A stretch of 64,000 bases of DNA from a marine gamma proteobacterium HTCC2080 (GTDB taxonomy: Bacteria > Pseudomonadota > Gammaproteobacteria > Pseudomonadales > Halieaceae), in NCBI GenBank assembly GCA_000169115.1, contig AAVV01000006.1:1-64000 (forward strand). The letters run 5' to 3'. The notes beneath the pieces were generated by a model that did no database searches, had not been told where the DNA came from, and saw only the letters and a program-made list of their open reading frames with translations. The number at the start of each line of letters is the position of its first letter. Positions within the stretch are counted from its first letter, which is position 1. Both the position numbers and the translations under genes were made by a program. This document shows positions 26,441 through 34,839 of this stretch, one piece after another.

Positions 26441-29335
26441 TTATTGGCAAGCTTCACAATCTGGATCATCCAGAGAGCAGGCTTGCGGTACAGGTGCAGG
26501 TTGTGGTGTTGATTCTGCGGCACCCGAGGCCACAGCGTTAAGTTTTCCAGACTCTACCGTAGACTTTTCGGTGCCTGTAGCAGCCAGACTTCGGAGGTAG
26601 TAGGTGGTCTTAAGACCACTGTACCAAGCCATTCTATAAGTCACGTCGAGCTTCTTGCCGCTGGCATTATTAATGTAGAGATTTAATGATTGTGCTTGAT
26701 CAATCCATTTTTGACGTCGACTCGCACTGTCCACCAGCCATCGTGGTTCAATTTCAAAAGCCGTGGAATACTTTGCTTTTAAGTCATCGGGGATACGATC
26801 GATGGACTGCACCGAGCCGTCGAAATATTTGAGATCATTAACCATCACCTTATCCCACAAGTCGCGAGCTTTGAGATCTCTGACGAGGTAGGGGTTCACT
26901 ACGGTGAACTCCCCTGACAGGTTAGATTTGACATATAAATTTTGGTAGGTGGGCTCAATGGACTGCGACACGCCAGTGATGTTCGCAATGGTAGCTGTAG
27001 GCGCAATGGCCATACAGTTTGAGTTGCGCATGCCATGCTTAGCCACCCGGCCTTTCAACTCTGGCCAATCAAAGGTCATATCGCGGTTGACCTCTATGTA
27101 GTTGGCTCCTCGCTGTTCCACCAAGATATCTAAAGAGTCTAGTGGGAAAACACCCTGGCTCCAAAGTGAGCCTTCATAACTTGAGTAGGCGCCGCGTTCT
27201 GCAGCCAGCTCGCTGGATGCTTCAATAGCAAAGTAGCTGACAGCCTCCATGGATTGGTCGGCAAAGCTGACCGCACCTTTAGACGCGTAGGACACATCAA
27301 TTTTATAGAGTGCATCTTGGAAGCCCATGATGCCCAATCCTATGGGGCGGTGCCGCATATTGGATTGCTCAGCCTGTGGGACTGAGTAGTAGTTAATGTC
27401 GATGACGTTATCGAGCATGCGTATAGCGGTTCGCACTGTTGCACGCAGTTTCTTTAAGTTCAGCTTTCCGTCTTCTATGTGCTGTGGCAAGTTGACGGAA
27501 CCCAAATTACAGACCGCAATTTCGTCTGCGCTCGTGTTCAGGGTGATCTCTGTACACAGGTTAGACGAATGCACTACGCCAACGTGTTGCTGTGGTGAGC
27601 GCAGGTTGCAGGGATCCTTAAAGGTCACCCATGGATGTCCGGTTTCAAAGATCATGCCGAGCATCTTTCGCCACACTGCCTGTGCTTTCAGGGTTTTATG
27701 AACGCGAATTTCACCGCTCGCCGCCATGGCTTCGTACTGGGCATAGCGATCTTCGAACGCCCTGCCATAAAGGTCGTGGAGGTCTGGTACGTCGTTGGGC
27801 GAAAACAGTGTCCAGTCGCCGTCTTCAAACACGCGCTTCATGAATAGGTCGGGGATCCAGTTGGCTGTATTCATGTCGTGTGTGCGGCGTCGGTCGTCTC
27901 CGGTATTCTTGCGAAGCTCTAAAAACTCTTCGATATCTAGGTGCCAGGTTTCTAAGTAAGCGCAGACAGCACCCTTGCGCTTGCCACCTTGGTTGACAGC
28001 AACGGCTGTGTCGTTGACGACTTTTAGAAACGGTACGATGCCTTGACTTTTCCCGTTGGTGCCCTTGATGTAAGAGCCTAAAGCCCTAACCGGTGTCCAG
28101 TCATTTCCTAAACCGCCGGCAAACTTTGACAGCATAGCGTTGTCTTGAATAGCGCCATAAATGCCGAACAAATCATCGGGAACAGTGGTGAGATAGCAAG
28201 ATGACAGCTGCGAACGCAACGTTCCTGAGTTGAACAGTGTGGGTGTGGAGCTCATATAATCAAAAGACGATAACAGCTGGTAGAACTCTATGGCTCGCGT
28301 ATTTGGATCGTCTTCGCGTATGGACAGGCCCATCGCTACGCGCATGAAAAAGACCTGAGGTAATTCAATGCGTACTTCATCGGCGTGTATAAAGTAGCGA
28401 TCGTAAAGAGTTTGCAGTCCCAGGTAGCTAAATTGCAGGTCGCGCTCTGGCAGTAAAGCCTGCCCCAAGGCTGCTATATCGAATTCTAGGAGCTCAGGGG
28501 ATAATAACTCGAGGGTTACTCCCTGATGGATGAACGCACTTAGGGCTTCGCTGTATAGCTGCGCCATGTCGCTCTGAGTCGCACTCTTTGCCACCCCTAA
28601 ATAGTTGAGAGATTCCGCCCGTAAGTTGTCGAGCAGCAGGCGTGCAGCGACATAACTGTAGTTGGGATCCTGCTCTATCATGGTTCGTGCGGTGATGACC
28701 AAAGAGGTGCTCACCTCGTCTGCTGTCACGCCGTCGTATAGGTTGCGCAATGCTTCATCGATGATTGCGGATTCGCTGACGTCGACGAGATCCGCGCAGG
28801 CCTCGGATACAATCGTGCGCACCCGCTCTATATTGAGGGGTTCACGGCTGCCATCTGGCATGACTACGTTAATGCCACTGGCCGCCGCCTGGGACTCTGG
28901 TGATAGCGCCGCTTTCGCTGCGCGATCACGAGCGCGCTCCTCGCGGTAAATGACGTAGTCTCTGGCTATTTTGTGTTCGCCAGCGCGCATCAGCGCCAAC
29001 TCGACTTGATCCTGTATGTCTTCTATATGGATCGTCCCGCCCGACGGCATGCGACGTTTAAAGGTCGTTATCACCTGCTCAGTCAGCTTCGCCACGGTCT
29101 CGTGGATACGACTACTGGCGGCTGCAGTGCCGCCCTCTACCGCTAAAAATGCTTTTGTAATAGCTACCGATATCTTACTGTCTTCAAAACTAGTGACGGT
29201 GCCATTGCGCTTGATCACCCTCAGCTGACCTGGTGCCGTGGCTTGCAGTCGACCTGACGACGTATTGCCTGTTCCGGTTACTGGAGCTGTGCCACCAGCC
29301 TGTGTAGAGGTTCCGGTTTCTGTGCCTGTCTGCAT
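26441..29335 (-). CDS. nrdA: Class Ia ribonucleotide reductase, alpha (catalytic) subunit
   Basis: NrdA reduces ribonucleoside diphosphates. The 964-residue protein has a Gly/Thr-rich N terminus (1-35), a first ATP-cone (about 38-134) and a second cone-like domain (about 154-245), then the catalytic barrel. The redox cysteines are visible in SQLSSCYLTTVPDD and NLCTEITL, and the C-terminal shuttle pair in DPDCEACQ. The two-cone arrangement and length match Pseudomonas-type NrdA, where dATP inhibits through the N-terminal cone. The operon nrdA-nrdB reads leftward from a 401-bp control region holding two NrdR-like boxes. Confidence 0.96.
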   Translation of the reverse strand: MQTGTETGTSTQAGGTAPVTGTGNTSSGRLQATAPGQLRVIKRNGTVTSFEDSKISVAITKAFLAVEGGTAAASSRIHETVAKLTEQVITTFKRRMPSGGTIHIEDIQDQVELALMRAGEHKIARDYVIYREERARDRAAKAALSPESQAAASGINVVMPDGSREPLNIERVRTIVSEACADLVDVSESAIIDEALRNLYDGVTADEVSTSLVITARTMIEQDPNYSYVAARLLLDNLRAESLNYLGVAKSATQSDMAQLYSEALSAFIHQGVTLELLSPELLEFDIAALGQALLPERDLQFSYLGLQTLYDRYFIHADEVRIELPQVFFMRVAMGLSIREDDPNTRAIEFYQLLSSFDYMSSTPTLFNSGTLRSQLSSCYLTTVPDDLFGIYGAIQDNAMLSKFAGGLGNDWTPVRALGSYIKGTNGKSQGIVPFLKVVNDTAVAVNQGGKRKGAVCAYLETWHLDIEEFLELRKNTGDDRRRTHDMNTANWIPDLFMKRVFEDGDWTLFSPNDVPDLHDLYGRAFEDRYAQYEAMAASGEIRVHKTLKAQAVWRKMLGMIFETGHPWVTFKDPCNLRSPQQHVGVVHSSNLCTEITLNTSADEIAVCNLGSVNLPQHIEDGKLNLKKLRATVRTAIRMLDNVIDINYYSVPQAEQSNMRHRPIGLGIMGFQDALYKIDVSYASKGAVSFADQSMEAVSYFAIEASSELAAERGAYSSYEGSLWSQGVFPLDSLDILVEQRGANYIEVNRDMTFDWPELKGRVAKHGMRNSNCMAIAPTATIANITGVSQSIEPTYQNLYVKSNLSGEFTVVNPYLVRDLKARDLWDKVMVNDLKYFDGSVQSIDRIPDDLKAKYSTAFEIEPRWLVDSASRRQKWIDQAQSLNLYINNASGKKLDVTYRMAWYSGLKTTYYLRSLAATGTEKSTVESGKLNAVASGAAESTPQPAPVPQACSLDDPDCEACQ

Positions 29336-29445
29336 CTTATTTTGGCCTCGTCAAAATATAAAAATCAGCGCTGGGGCTTGGTCGCCGCTTGCGTCTATTG
29401 TGCTTTGCTCTGTCGATTTATCGTACACATCGCTGCCGCCCCGAT

Positions 29446-29461
29446 ACCCAACATATAGGGG
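29446..29461 (-). promoter_or_regulatory. NrdR box 1 upstream of nrdA
   Basis: On the minus strand this 16-mer reads CCCCTATATGTTGGGT and agrees with the NrdR consensus ACACWATATWTTGTGT at about 12 positions, including the whole TATAT core and TTG. NrdR represses ribonucleotide reductase genes when dATP is high. Confidence 0.7.
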
Positions 29462-29477
29462 TGCAGCTAGCCCACCA

Positions 29478-29493
29478 CCCCAAGATAGGTGGG
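29478..29493 (-). promoter_or_regulatory. NrdR box 2 upstream of nrdA (weaker)
   Basis: On the minus strand it reads CCCACCTATCTTGGGG, with the TATCTTG core intact but poorer flanks (about 9 of 16). Its core is exactly 32 bp from the core of box 1, three helical turns, which is the usual spacing of paired NrdR boxes. The spacing is the main support. Confidence 0.6.
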
Positions 29494-29532
29494 TATTGGC
29501 GCTAATGCAAGAGAGAAAAAGGCTGGATCACC

Positions 29533-29629
29533 TGTGTACAACCTGTGCAAATAGATCAACGTTAGTGCTCACTAACAGCGATAGTCTTGAAAACGTTAGC
29601 GACTTCTAAATTTTAGAGGCTGTGGATAG
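29533..29629 (-). promoter_or_regulatory. Cluster of three DnaA-box-like nonamers
   Basis: Read on the minus strand: TTGTACACA (29533-29541, one mismatch to TTATNCACA), ATTTGCACA (29544-29552) and CTATCCACA (29621-29629). All three have the same orientation, and the first two are 11 bp apart. DnaA controls nrdAB in E. coli, so a similar role is possible. The matches are short and could be chance. Confidence 0.35.
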
Positions 29630-29736
29630 ATTGAGCAGATTTTGTTGATATTTTTGGGACAAAACATCGGCCAGCACATAGGGGCGGCTGACCTAAGGGA
29701 CGTCCCCGGATGTGCCTAGGAATAAACTTCGAGACA

Positions 29737-30642
29737 TCAGTTCAATAAAAACTCAATTAGAGCTTTTTGGGCATGAAGTCTATTTTCGGCTTCGTCCCAA
29801 ATCACGGTGTCTGGTGCGGCCATGAGCTCCGCGGAGATCTCTTCATCGCGGTGGGCGGGTAGGCAGTGCATGTAAAGTGCTTCCGGTGCAGCTAGTTCGA
29901 GTAGTTTACGATTCAGTTGGTAAGGAGCCATTGCAGCGCTGCGGGCTTGCTGCTCGTCTTCTTGTCCCATAGATGCCCAAACATCGGTCACCAGTAAGTC
30001 GGCATTTTGAACCGCTTCCCGAGGGTCATGCACGATATGCACGCGGTCACTGTTTTCTGACACCAGTTGTGACGCGGGCTGGTAGCCGTCCGGGCAGGCT
30101 ACAACCAGCTCAAAGTCGAGTAATCGTGCGGCGTTGATGTAGGAGTGGCACATATTATTACCGTCGCCTAGCCAGCACACTCGGCGGCCTTGAATATCAC
30201 CTCGGTGTTCAAACCAGGTTTGCATATCTGCCAAAAGCTGACAGGGGTGATAGTCATCGGTCAGACCGTTGATAACGGGTACTGAGGCAACATCAGCAAA
30301 ACGCTCTACGCTATTGTGGTCATGGGTGCGAATCATCACCAGGTCGACCATTGATGATAGCACTCGAGCCGTATCTTCGACGGGCTCTCCCCGTCCTAAT
30401 TGTGTATCTGCAGAAGAGAGAAATAGGGCGCTGCCACCGAGTTGACGCATACCCACTTCAAAGGACACCCGTGTTCGGGTAGAGGCCTTGGAAAATAGCA
30501 TGGCCAAAACCTTGCCGGGGTACCCGGCGTGAGGAATGCCCTCGCGTTGTTGGGTTTTCAGTTCGTTGGCTCTGGAAATGATGCCCCTGAGTTCGTCAGA
30601 GGTCAGATCTCTCAGTGTCAAAAAATGTTTGGGACTGCTCAT
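29737..30642 (-). CDS. argF: Ornithine carbamoyltransferase
   Basis: ArgF makes citrulline from ornithine and carbamoyl phosphate in arginine synthesis. The carbamoyl-phosphate loop [12 protein letters not shown] (about 51-62) and the ornithine/catalytic motif [12 protein letters not shown] near the end are intact. The 301-residue length fits the anabolic enzyme. Its ATG overlaps the argD stop (30639-30642), so the pair argD-argF is one transcript. Confidence 0.95.
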   Translation of the reverse strand: MSSPKHFLTLRDLTSDELRGIISRANELKTQQREGIPHAGYPGKVLAMLFSKASTRTRVSFEVGMRQLGGSALFLSSADTQLGRGEPVEDTARVLSSMVDLVMIRTHDHNSVERFADVASVPVINGLTDDYHPCQLLADMQTWFEHRGDIQGRRVCWLGDGNNMCHSYINAARLLDFELVVACPDGYQPASQLVSENSDRVHIVHDPREAVQNADLLVTDVWASMGQEDEQQARSAAMAPYQLNRKLLELAAPEALYMHCLPAHRDEEISAELMAAPDTVIWDEAENRLHAQKALIEFLLN

Positions 30643-31814
30643 GCCGCTATCTCCGGCGCTTGATTAATAATTTCAGCCACGCTGTGACCGAGTTGATGGG
30701 CTTCGTCATTGCTCATGACCAGTGGGGGTAGCAGGCGAATGGTATTGCCTGCCGTCACATTGATTATGGTGCCTTGCTCTAAAGCCGCGCTGACAAGACC
30801 GGTTGCAGGCACGGACACTTCTATTCCCAGCATGAGCCCTAACCCGCGAATTTCAACGACGTGCGCAGGATTCGCTAAATGGTCGCCAAAGGCCTTGAGA
30901 ATGTGGTCTCGAATGACATCAGCTCTTGCCAGCAAGTGCGGGTCTGCAAGGGTATTCACAACGGCACTGGCAGCGGCACATGCTAGTGGGCTGCCACCGT
31001 ATGTGGTGCCATGATCGCCTGCTCGTAGTGCTGACGAAGCCTCGCCTTTAGCGAGACAGGCACCAATGGGGTAGCCGTTACCCAAACCTTTGGCGGTTGT
31101 CAGGACATCGGGGATTACCCCAAGACGTTGATAAGCATATAGAGCACCGCAGCGACCATTGCCGGTTTGAACCTCGTCAAACATGAGCAACCAGTTTTGC
31201 TGGTCGCACAGTGATCTCAAAGCGCCAAGGTATTCACGAGATAGCGGGCGGACACCGCCTTCACCTTGTACCGGCTCAACTAGCACCGCCACGATATCTT
31301 TTTGAGACGTCAGTGAGTTGAGACCCTCGATATCCCCGGGCGCAATGCGGATGAATCCCGGCACCATAGGTTCAAACGGCTTGCGCATGCCTTCTCCAGC
31401 AGTTGCCGCTAGAGCACCCAGCGTGCGCCCGTGAAAAGCGCCCTCTAAAACGACGATGGTCGGTGTTTTTACGTGGCGGTCATGGCCATAGCGTCTTGCC
31501 AGTTTAATCGCTACTTCATTGGCCTCCGCTCCTGAATTGCAGAAAAAAGCCGTGTCCATGGCTGTGGCTGCGATTAACTCTGCTCCGAGCTGTTCTTGGC
31601 CGGGAATGCGAAACAGGTTTGAAGTGTGCACTAGCTCTCGTGCTTGCTCCTCAATAGCCTGAGTAACTCTGGGGTGACAATGGCCCAAGTTGGTGACTGC
31701 AATCCCAGACAATCCATCGAGATAGGGCTTGCCTTGACTGTCCCACAGCGTAGCGCCGCGCCCTCGAACGAAGGCGACGGGTAACTGTTTATAGGTGCGC
31801 ATAACAGCAGACAT
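30639..31814 (-). CDS. argD: Acetylornithine aminotransferase
   Basis: A 391-residue PLP-dependent class III aminotransferase that converts N-acetylglutamate semialdehyde to N-acetylornithine (and often serves succinyl-diaminopimelate in lysine synthesis). It shows the N-terminal [17 protein letters not shown] block, the [10 protein letters not shown] motif, the [13 protein letters not shown]sp that holds the pyridine ring, and the PLP lysine in [13 protein letters not shown]. It leads the argD-argF operon. The upstream gap, shared divergently with grxD, shows no convincing ArgR box. Confidence 0.93.
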   Translation of the reverse strand: MSAVMRTYKQLPVAFVRGRGATLWDSQGKPYLDGLSGIAVTNLGHCHPRVTQAIEEQARELVHTSNLFRIPGQEQLGAELIAATAMDTAFFCNSGAEANEVAIKLARRYGHDRHVKTPTIVVLEGAFHGRTLGALAATAGEGMRKPFEPMVPGFIRIAPGDIEGLNSLTSQKDIVAVLVEPVQGEGGVRPLSREYLGALRSLCDQQNWLLMFDEVQTGNGRCGALYAYQRLGVIPDVLTTAKGLGNGYPIGACLAKGEASSALRAGDHGTTYGGSPLACAAASAVVNTLADPHLLARADVIRDHILKAFGDHLANPAHVVEIRGLGLMLGIEVSVPATGLVSAALEQGTIINVTAGNTIRLLPPLVMSNDEAHQLGHSVAEIINQAPEIAA

Positions 31815-31984
31815 AGCTCAAAGACCGGCTGGTAAAGTGAGCGCGCAAGTCTACCGTTTGCGGAGGATGGTGGAAACATGCCGCGATCAGGCATGTATCC
31901 GTGCCCGCTCGGCGTTATACTAGCGGCCTGACAGGTGGTTGGCTAAACCACAGCCCATTTACTGCATTCTGGAGAGCAAGCACC

Positions 31985-32308
31985 ATGGATATTATGGAAA
32001 CAATCAAAGAACAGGTCACCAGTAATCGGGTAATCCTGTATATGAAGGGTTCACCTAATCAGCCGCAGTGTGGTTTTTCTGCTCGAGCCGTGCAGGCCCT
32101 TGCGAGTGTGGGTGAGCGTTTTGCCTACGTAGATATCCTGTCAAACCCAGAGATCCGCGCTAATTTACCGATTTACGCTAATTGGCCCACTTTTCCGCAG
32201 CTTTGGGTCGACGGCGAGCTAATCGGTGGCTGCGATATCATCGCCGAGATGGAAACCTCAGGGGAATTGGCCGAGGCGATAAAAGCTGGCGCCAGCGATC
32301 AGGCCTAA
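31985..32308 (+). CDS. grxD: Monothiol glutaredoxin, Grx4 type
   Basis: A 107-residue monothiol glutaredoxin with the CGFS active site (PQCGFSARAVQAL) and the WPTFPQLWVDGELIGGCDI glutathione-binding half. Such proteins bind a 2Fe-2S cluster with glutathione and pass it on in iron-sulfur protein assembly. The ATG at 31985 is chosen because GGAGAG lies 8-13 bases upstream and the protein then begins MDIMETI as in relatives. An upstream extension to 31901 is not conserved sequence. Confidence 0.95.
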   Translation: MDIMETIKEQVTSNRVILYMKGSPNQPQCGFSARAVQALASVGERFAYVDILSNPEIRANLPIYANWPTFPQLWVDGELIGGCDIIAEMETSGELAEAIKAGASDQA

Positions 32309-32369
32309 AGCCTCAAGTAATCAGCGCATTCTGATTAAAAACAGAAGGGGTTTCGCGACACTACTTTCC

Positions 32370-33842
32370 GTGCTGTTAGTCGGTTGGGTTCTGTTTGCTC
32401 CGATGGCCCTGTTCGCAGACGCTCAAAAGCCTTTTTCTTTAGTCATTAACAATGGCCGGGTGATCAACCCCGAGACCGGCTTGGATGCTATTCGAAATAT
32501 CGGAATTCAAGGGGGGCGAGTGGCATCAATAAGCGAAATGCCGCTCGCGGGAGCAGCGACGATAGACGCCACCGGTTTGGTGGTGGCGCCTGGCTTTATA
32601 GACATTCATAGCCATACCCTGACCCCGTTAGGGCAGCGGAGAAATGCGCTAGACGGCGTGACGACGCAGCTGGAGATGGAGGCCGGTGCCTTGCCTTCGT
32701 CAGCGGCAGGTGACCTAGTGGCTAATCGCCCTATTATTAACTATGGAGCATCGGTGGGGCACTTTGCCGCACGGATCCAAGTCCTTGAGGGTCGTGATTT
32801 ACCTTACTTTTTTTATCGGGGTGAGCAAGCAAGTATGGCTTCTCCCGCTTTCACGCAGCGCGCTACTGCGCCGCAAATTGCTGAGATTCGCCGCAAGCTC
32901 GAAGAGGGCCTTGATGGCGGCGGGCTAGGTGTTGGCTTGCTGCTCGACTATATGCGCGATGCGGTGAGTCCAGATGAATTGGCAATGATTTTCGATGTGG
33001 CAGGGGACCGTGAAGTTCCGGTTTTTGTGCACGTGCGGCGCAACCTCCCGGGAGACCCCAAGGGGCTCGACGAAGTTCTAGCCCTTGCAGAACAATACGA
33101 TACAGCATTATTTATTTGCCACATTACACATAATGCCATGAGCGGCATTGAGGAATGGCTGGAAAAAATCGATGCCGCCCGAGCCCGAGGAGTTAAGGTG
33201 ACAACAGAAACCCTGAGTTACTTGGCTGGGGGTACCAGTATTTCTGCGGACGTATTTCGCAAGCGTGACTGGCGGTCTATTTTCGCCATCGACTACACCG
33301 ATGTGCAGTGGGTGGCTACGGGTGAGTGGCTCACGGAGGAAGCCTGGGAGCACTATGCTGAAACCGAGCCTGGCGGAATGGTTAACCATCACTACGTGCA
33401 GGAATCTTGGCTGCATTCGGCCCTGCTTTGGCCAGATATGATGGTATCAACGGATGCGTTACCTGCCTTTGACCCTGCACAAATGACCAACCCCAATATC
33501 TCGGGCAGTTTTTCTCGTTTGTTAGGTCGCTATGTGCGAGAGCAAAAAATCCTTGAGCTTAGTGATGGATTGTCTCGTATGAGTTTGAAACAGGCGCAAT
33601 GGCTAGAGACCTTCGCGCCCCAATTTAGTCGCAAAGGTCGTGTTCAAGTGGGCGCAGACGCTGACTTGGTTGTTTTTGACCCTCAAACTGTAGCTGCTGG
33701 AGCAGATTACGGATCTCCATGGCAGTCGCCAGTGGGTATCAACTGGGTCATTGTCGGTGGGGTGATTACGGTAGACAACGGCGACTTGGTGCCCACCGCC
33801 GCCGCGGGGCGTTACCTAGATACCACCCCCCTAGCAGATTGA
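32370..33842 (+). CDS. Exported amidohydrolase, D-aminoacylase-like
   Basis: A metal-dependent amidohydrolase of about 490 residues. It has the N-terminal metal motif GFIDIHSHTLTP (His-Ser-His), then DGVTTQLEMEAG, later histidines in VFVHVRR and FICHITHNAM, an Asp in VSTDALPAFD and the C-terminal GRVQVGADADLVVFDP cap that is universal in the D-aminoacylase/dihydroorotase group. The substrate may be an N-acyl-D-amino acid or a similar amide. A hydrophobic stretch ends in ALFADA, a likely signal-peptidase site. The GTG at 32370 starts inside that stretch. The frame stays open upstream and encodes IKNRRGFATLLS, a perfect signal-peptide front, but offers only ATT (32328, 32334) or CTG (32331) as starts. 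The 5' end is therefore uncertain. Confidence 0.82.
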   Translation: MLLVGWVLFAPMALFADAQKPFSLVINNGRVINPETGLDAIRNIGIQGGRVASISEMPLAGAATIDATGLVVAPGFIDIHSHTLTPLGQRRNALDGVTTQLEMEAGALPSSAAGDLVANRPIINYGASVGHFAARIQVLEGRDLPYFFYRGEQASMASPAFTQRATAPQIAEIRRKLEEGLDGGGLGVGLLLDYMRDAVSPDELAMIFDVAGDREVPVFVHVRRNLPGDPKGLDEVLALAEQYDTALFICHITHNAMSGIEEWLEKIDAARARGVKVTTETLSYLAGGTSISADVFRKRDWRSIFAIDYTDVQWVATGEWLTEEAWEHYAETEPGGMVNHHYVQESWLHSALLWPDMMVSTDALPAFDPAQMTNPNISGSFSRLLGRYVREQKILELSDGLSRMSLKQAQWLETFAPQFSRKGRVQVGADADLVVFDPQTVAAGADYGSPWQSPVGINWVIVGGVITVDNGDLVPTAAAGRYLDTTPLAD

Positions 33843-33849
33843 GACTACC

Positions 33850-34338
33850 TTAGCTTTCAGACGGCTTGACCGTGCGCATCGCAGTTTGAAGGTAATTCTG
33901 CTCGCCGACACGATCCATTAGCGAAAGCTGGGTTTCCAGCCAGTCGATATGCTCCTCTTCGGCATCTAGGATGCTTTGTGCAAGATCTCTCGATACGTAA
34001 TCCCTGACCTCTTCACAATGCGCTACGGTCGCTTTGAGGTCTTCGTGAGCGATATGCTCAAGTTTCAAATCGCATTCGAGCATTTCTCGAGGGTTTTCGC
34101 CAATCATTAGTCTGCCCAGATCTTGCAAATTGGGCAGGCCCTCAAGAAACAGGATGCGCTCAACCAGAGCGTCTGCGTGCTTCATTTCGTCAATCGACTC
34201 GTGGTACTCGTGTTCTGCGAGTTCGCTGAGACCCCAGTCCTTATACATTTTACTGTGCAAAAAATACTGATTGATCGCAACCAGCTCGTTGTAGAGGATT
34301 TTGTTGAGATGCTCAATTACTTTAGCGTCGCCTTTCAT
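33850..34338 (-). CDS. bfr: Bacterioferritin
   Basis: A 162-residue haem-containing ferritin subunit that forms a 24-mer iron store. The ferroxidase ligands E18, E51, H54, E94, E127 and H130 and the haem-ligating M52 are all in register with E. coli Bfr. The opening [15 protein letters not shown] is typical. It ends only 7 bp from the amidohydrolase stop (convergent). The bfd gene lies upstream on the same strand, separated by 135 bp that contain a Fur-like box. Confidence 0.97.
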   Translation of the reverse strand: MKGDAKVIEHLNKILYNELVAINQYFLHSKMYKDWGLSELAEHEYHESIDEMKHADALVERILFLEGLPNLQDLGRLMIGENPREMLECDLKLEHIAHEDLKATVAHCEEVRDYVSRDLAQSILDAEEEHIDWLETQLSLMDRVGEQNYLQTAMRTVKPSES

Positions 34339-34441
34339 GGTGCGGTCCTATCAAAAGAAAGTGCCGACACTATAACGTAACGGTTGTGAATGAACCACAA
34401 AAAAACTCACTTAAGCCATTGTTTTAAATGAATTTTTTAAT

Positions 34442-34460
34442 GCTAATCAGAATGATTAGC
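34442..34460. promoter_or_regulatory. Fur-like palindrome between bfd and bfr
   Basis: The 19-mer GCTAATCAGAATGATTAGC is a perfect 8-bp inverted repeat and agrees with the Fur box GATAATGATAATCATTATC at 14 of 19 positions. It lies 103 bp upstream of the bfr start and 14 bp beyond the bfd stop. It could instead act as a transcript-end hairpin for bfd, but no T run follows. Confidence 0.5.
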
Positions 34461-34473
34461 AGCTCCGTTAGCG

Positions 34474-34695
34474 TCAGGCTACAGCGGCCATAGATTCGTC
34501 GGAGCAGGCGTTGTAAAAGTACCGGGGGTCGGGTTTGGAAAATTCGTTGACGATGGCGCGAGCCAGGTGTTCACAGGAGCCGCACTGACGAGCCACGCCC
34601 AATCGATTTTGGACGTCGGCGAAAGAAGTAGCGCCGGCTTCCATCTCGCGACGGATGGAAGAGTCGGTAACGCCATTGCAGATACAAACAAACAT
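34474..34695 (-). CDS. bfd: Bacterioferritin-associated ferredoxin
   Basis: A 73-residue 2Fe-2S protein that binds bacterioferritin and supplies electrons to release stored iron. The four cysteines are in the family pattern: C4-x-C6 in MFVCICNGVTD and CxxC in RQCGSCEH (38-41). It sits upstream of bfr in the same orientation. A Fur-like box overlaps its promoter region, in line with induction under iron starvation in other bacteria. Confidence 0.93.
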   Translation of the reverse strand: MFVCICNGVTDSSIRREMEAGATSFADVQNRLGVARQCGSCEHLARAIVNEFSKPDPRYFYNACSDESMAAVA

Positions 34696-34708
34696 AGAGT
34701 AAGCATAC

Positions 34709-34727
34709 GCAATTGCGAATCATTGTC
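34709..34727 (-). promoter_or_regulatory. Fur-like box upstream of bfd
   Basis: On the minus strand this reads GACAATGATTCGCAATTGC, matching 12 of 19 positions of the Fur consensus with the AATGAT half intact. It lies 13 bp upstream of the bfd ATG, a position suited to repression. Confidence 0.5.
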
Positions 34728-34731
34728 AACC

Positions 34732-34755
34732 GCATTCACGATTGCATTCACAATT
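34732..34755. repeat. Two tandem copies of a 12-bp unit
   Basis: GCATTCACGATT is followed immediately by GCATTCACAATT, one mismatch, in the divergent bfd-proA control region. It may be part of an operator or simply a small duplication. Confidence 0.5.
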
Positions 34756-34839
34756 GCGCGCAAAACTGCCCCCACAACAGTATTGGGGCCTGTGGGAGCG
34801 GGTGTCTAGGGCGTATACTCTGCACGTCCCAATTAAGGA

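Larger units (their letters stand above)
29336..29736. other. 401-bp control region between nrdA and the end of argF
   Basis: No gene is visible here. The stretch contains a pair of NrdR-like boxes 110-160 bp upstream of the nrdA start and three degenerate DnaA-box-like nonamers further out. The part nearest argF (29640-29736) shows nothing I can name; argF has no clear terminator. Confidence 0.6.

Noticed and set aside
31815..31984. ArgR operator upstream of argD
   Set aside because: No pair of TGAAT/ATTCA half-sites at the proper spacing was seen.
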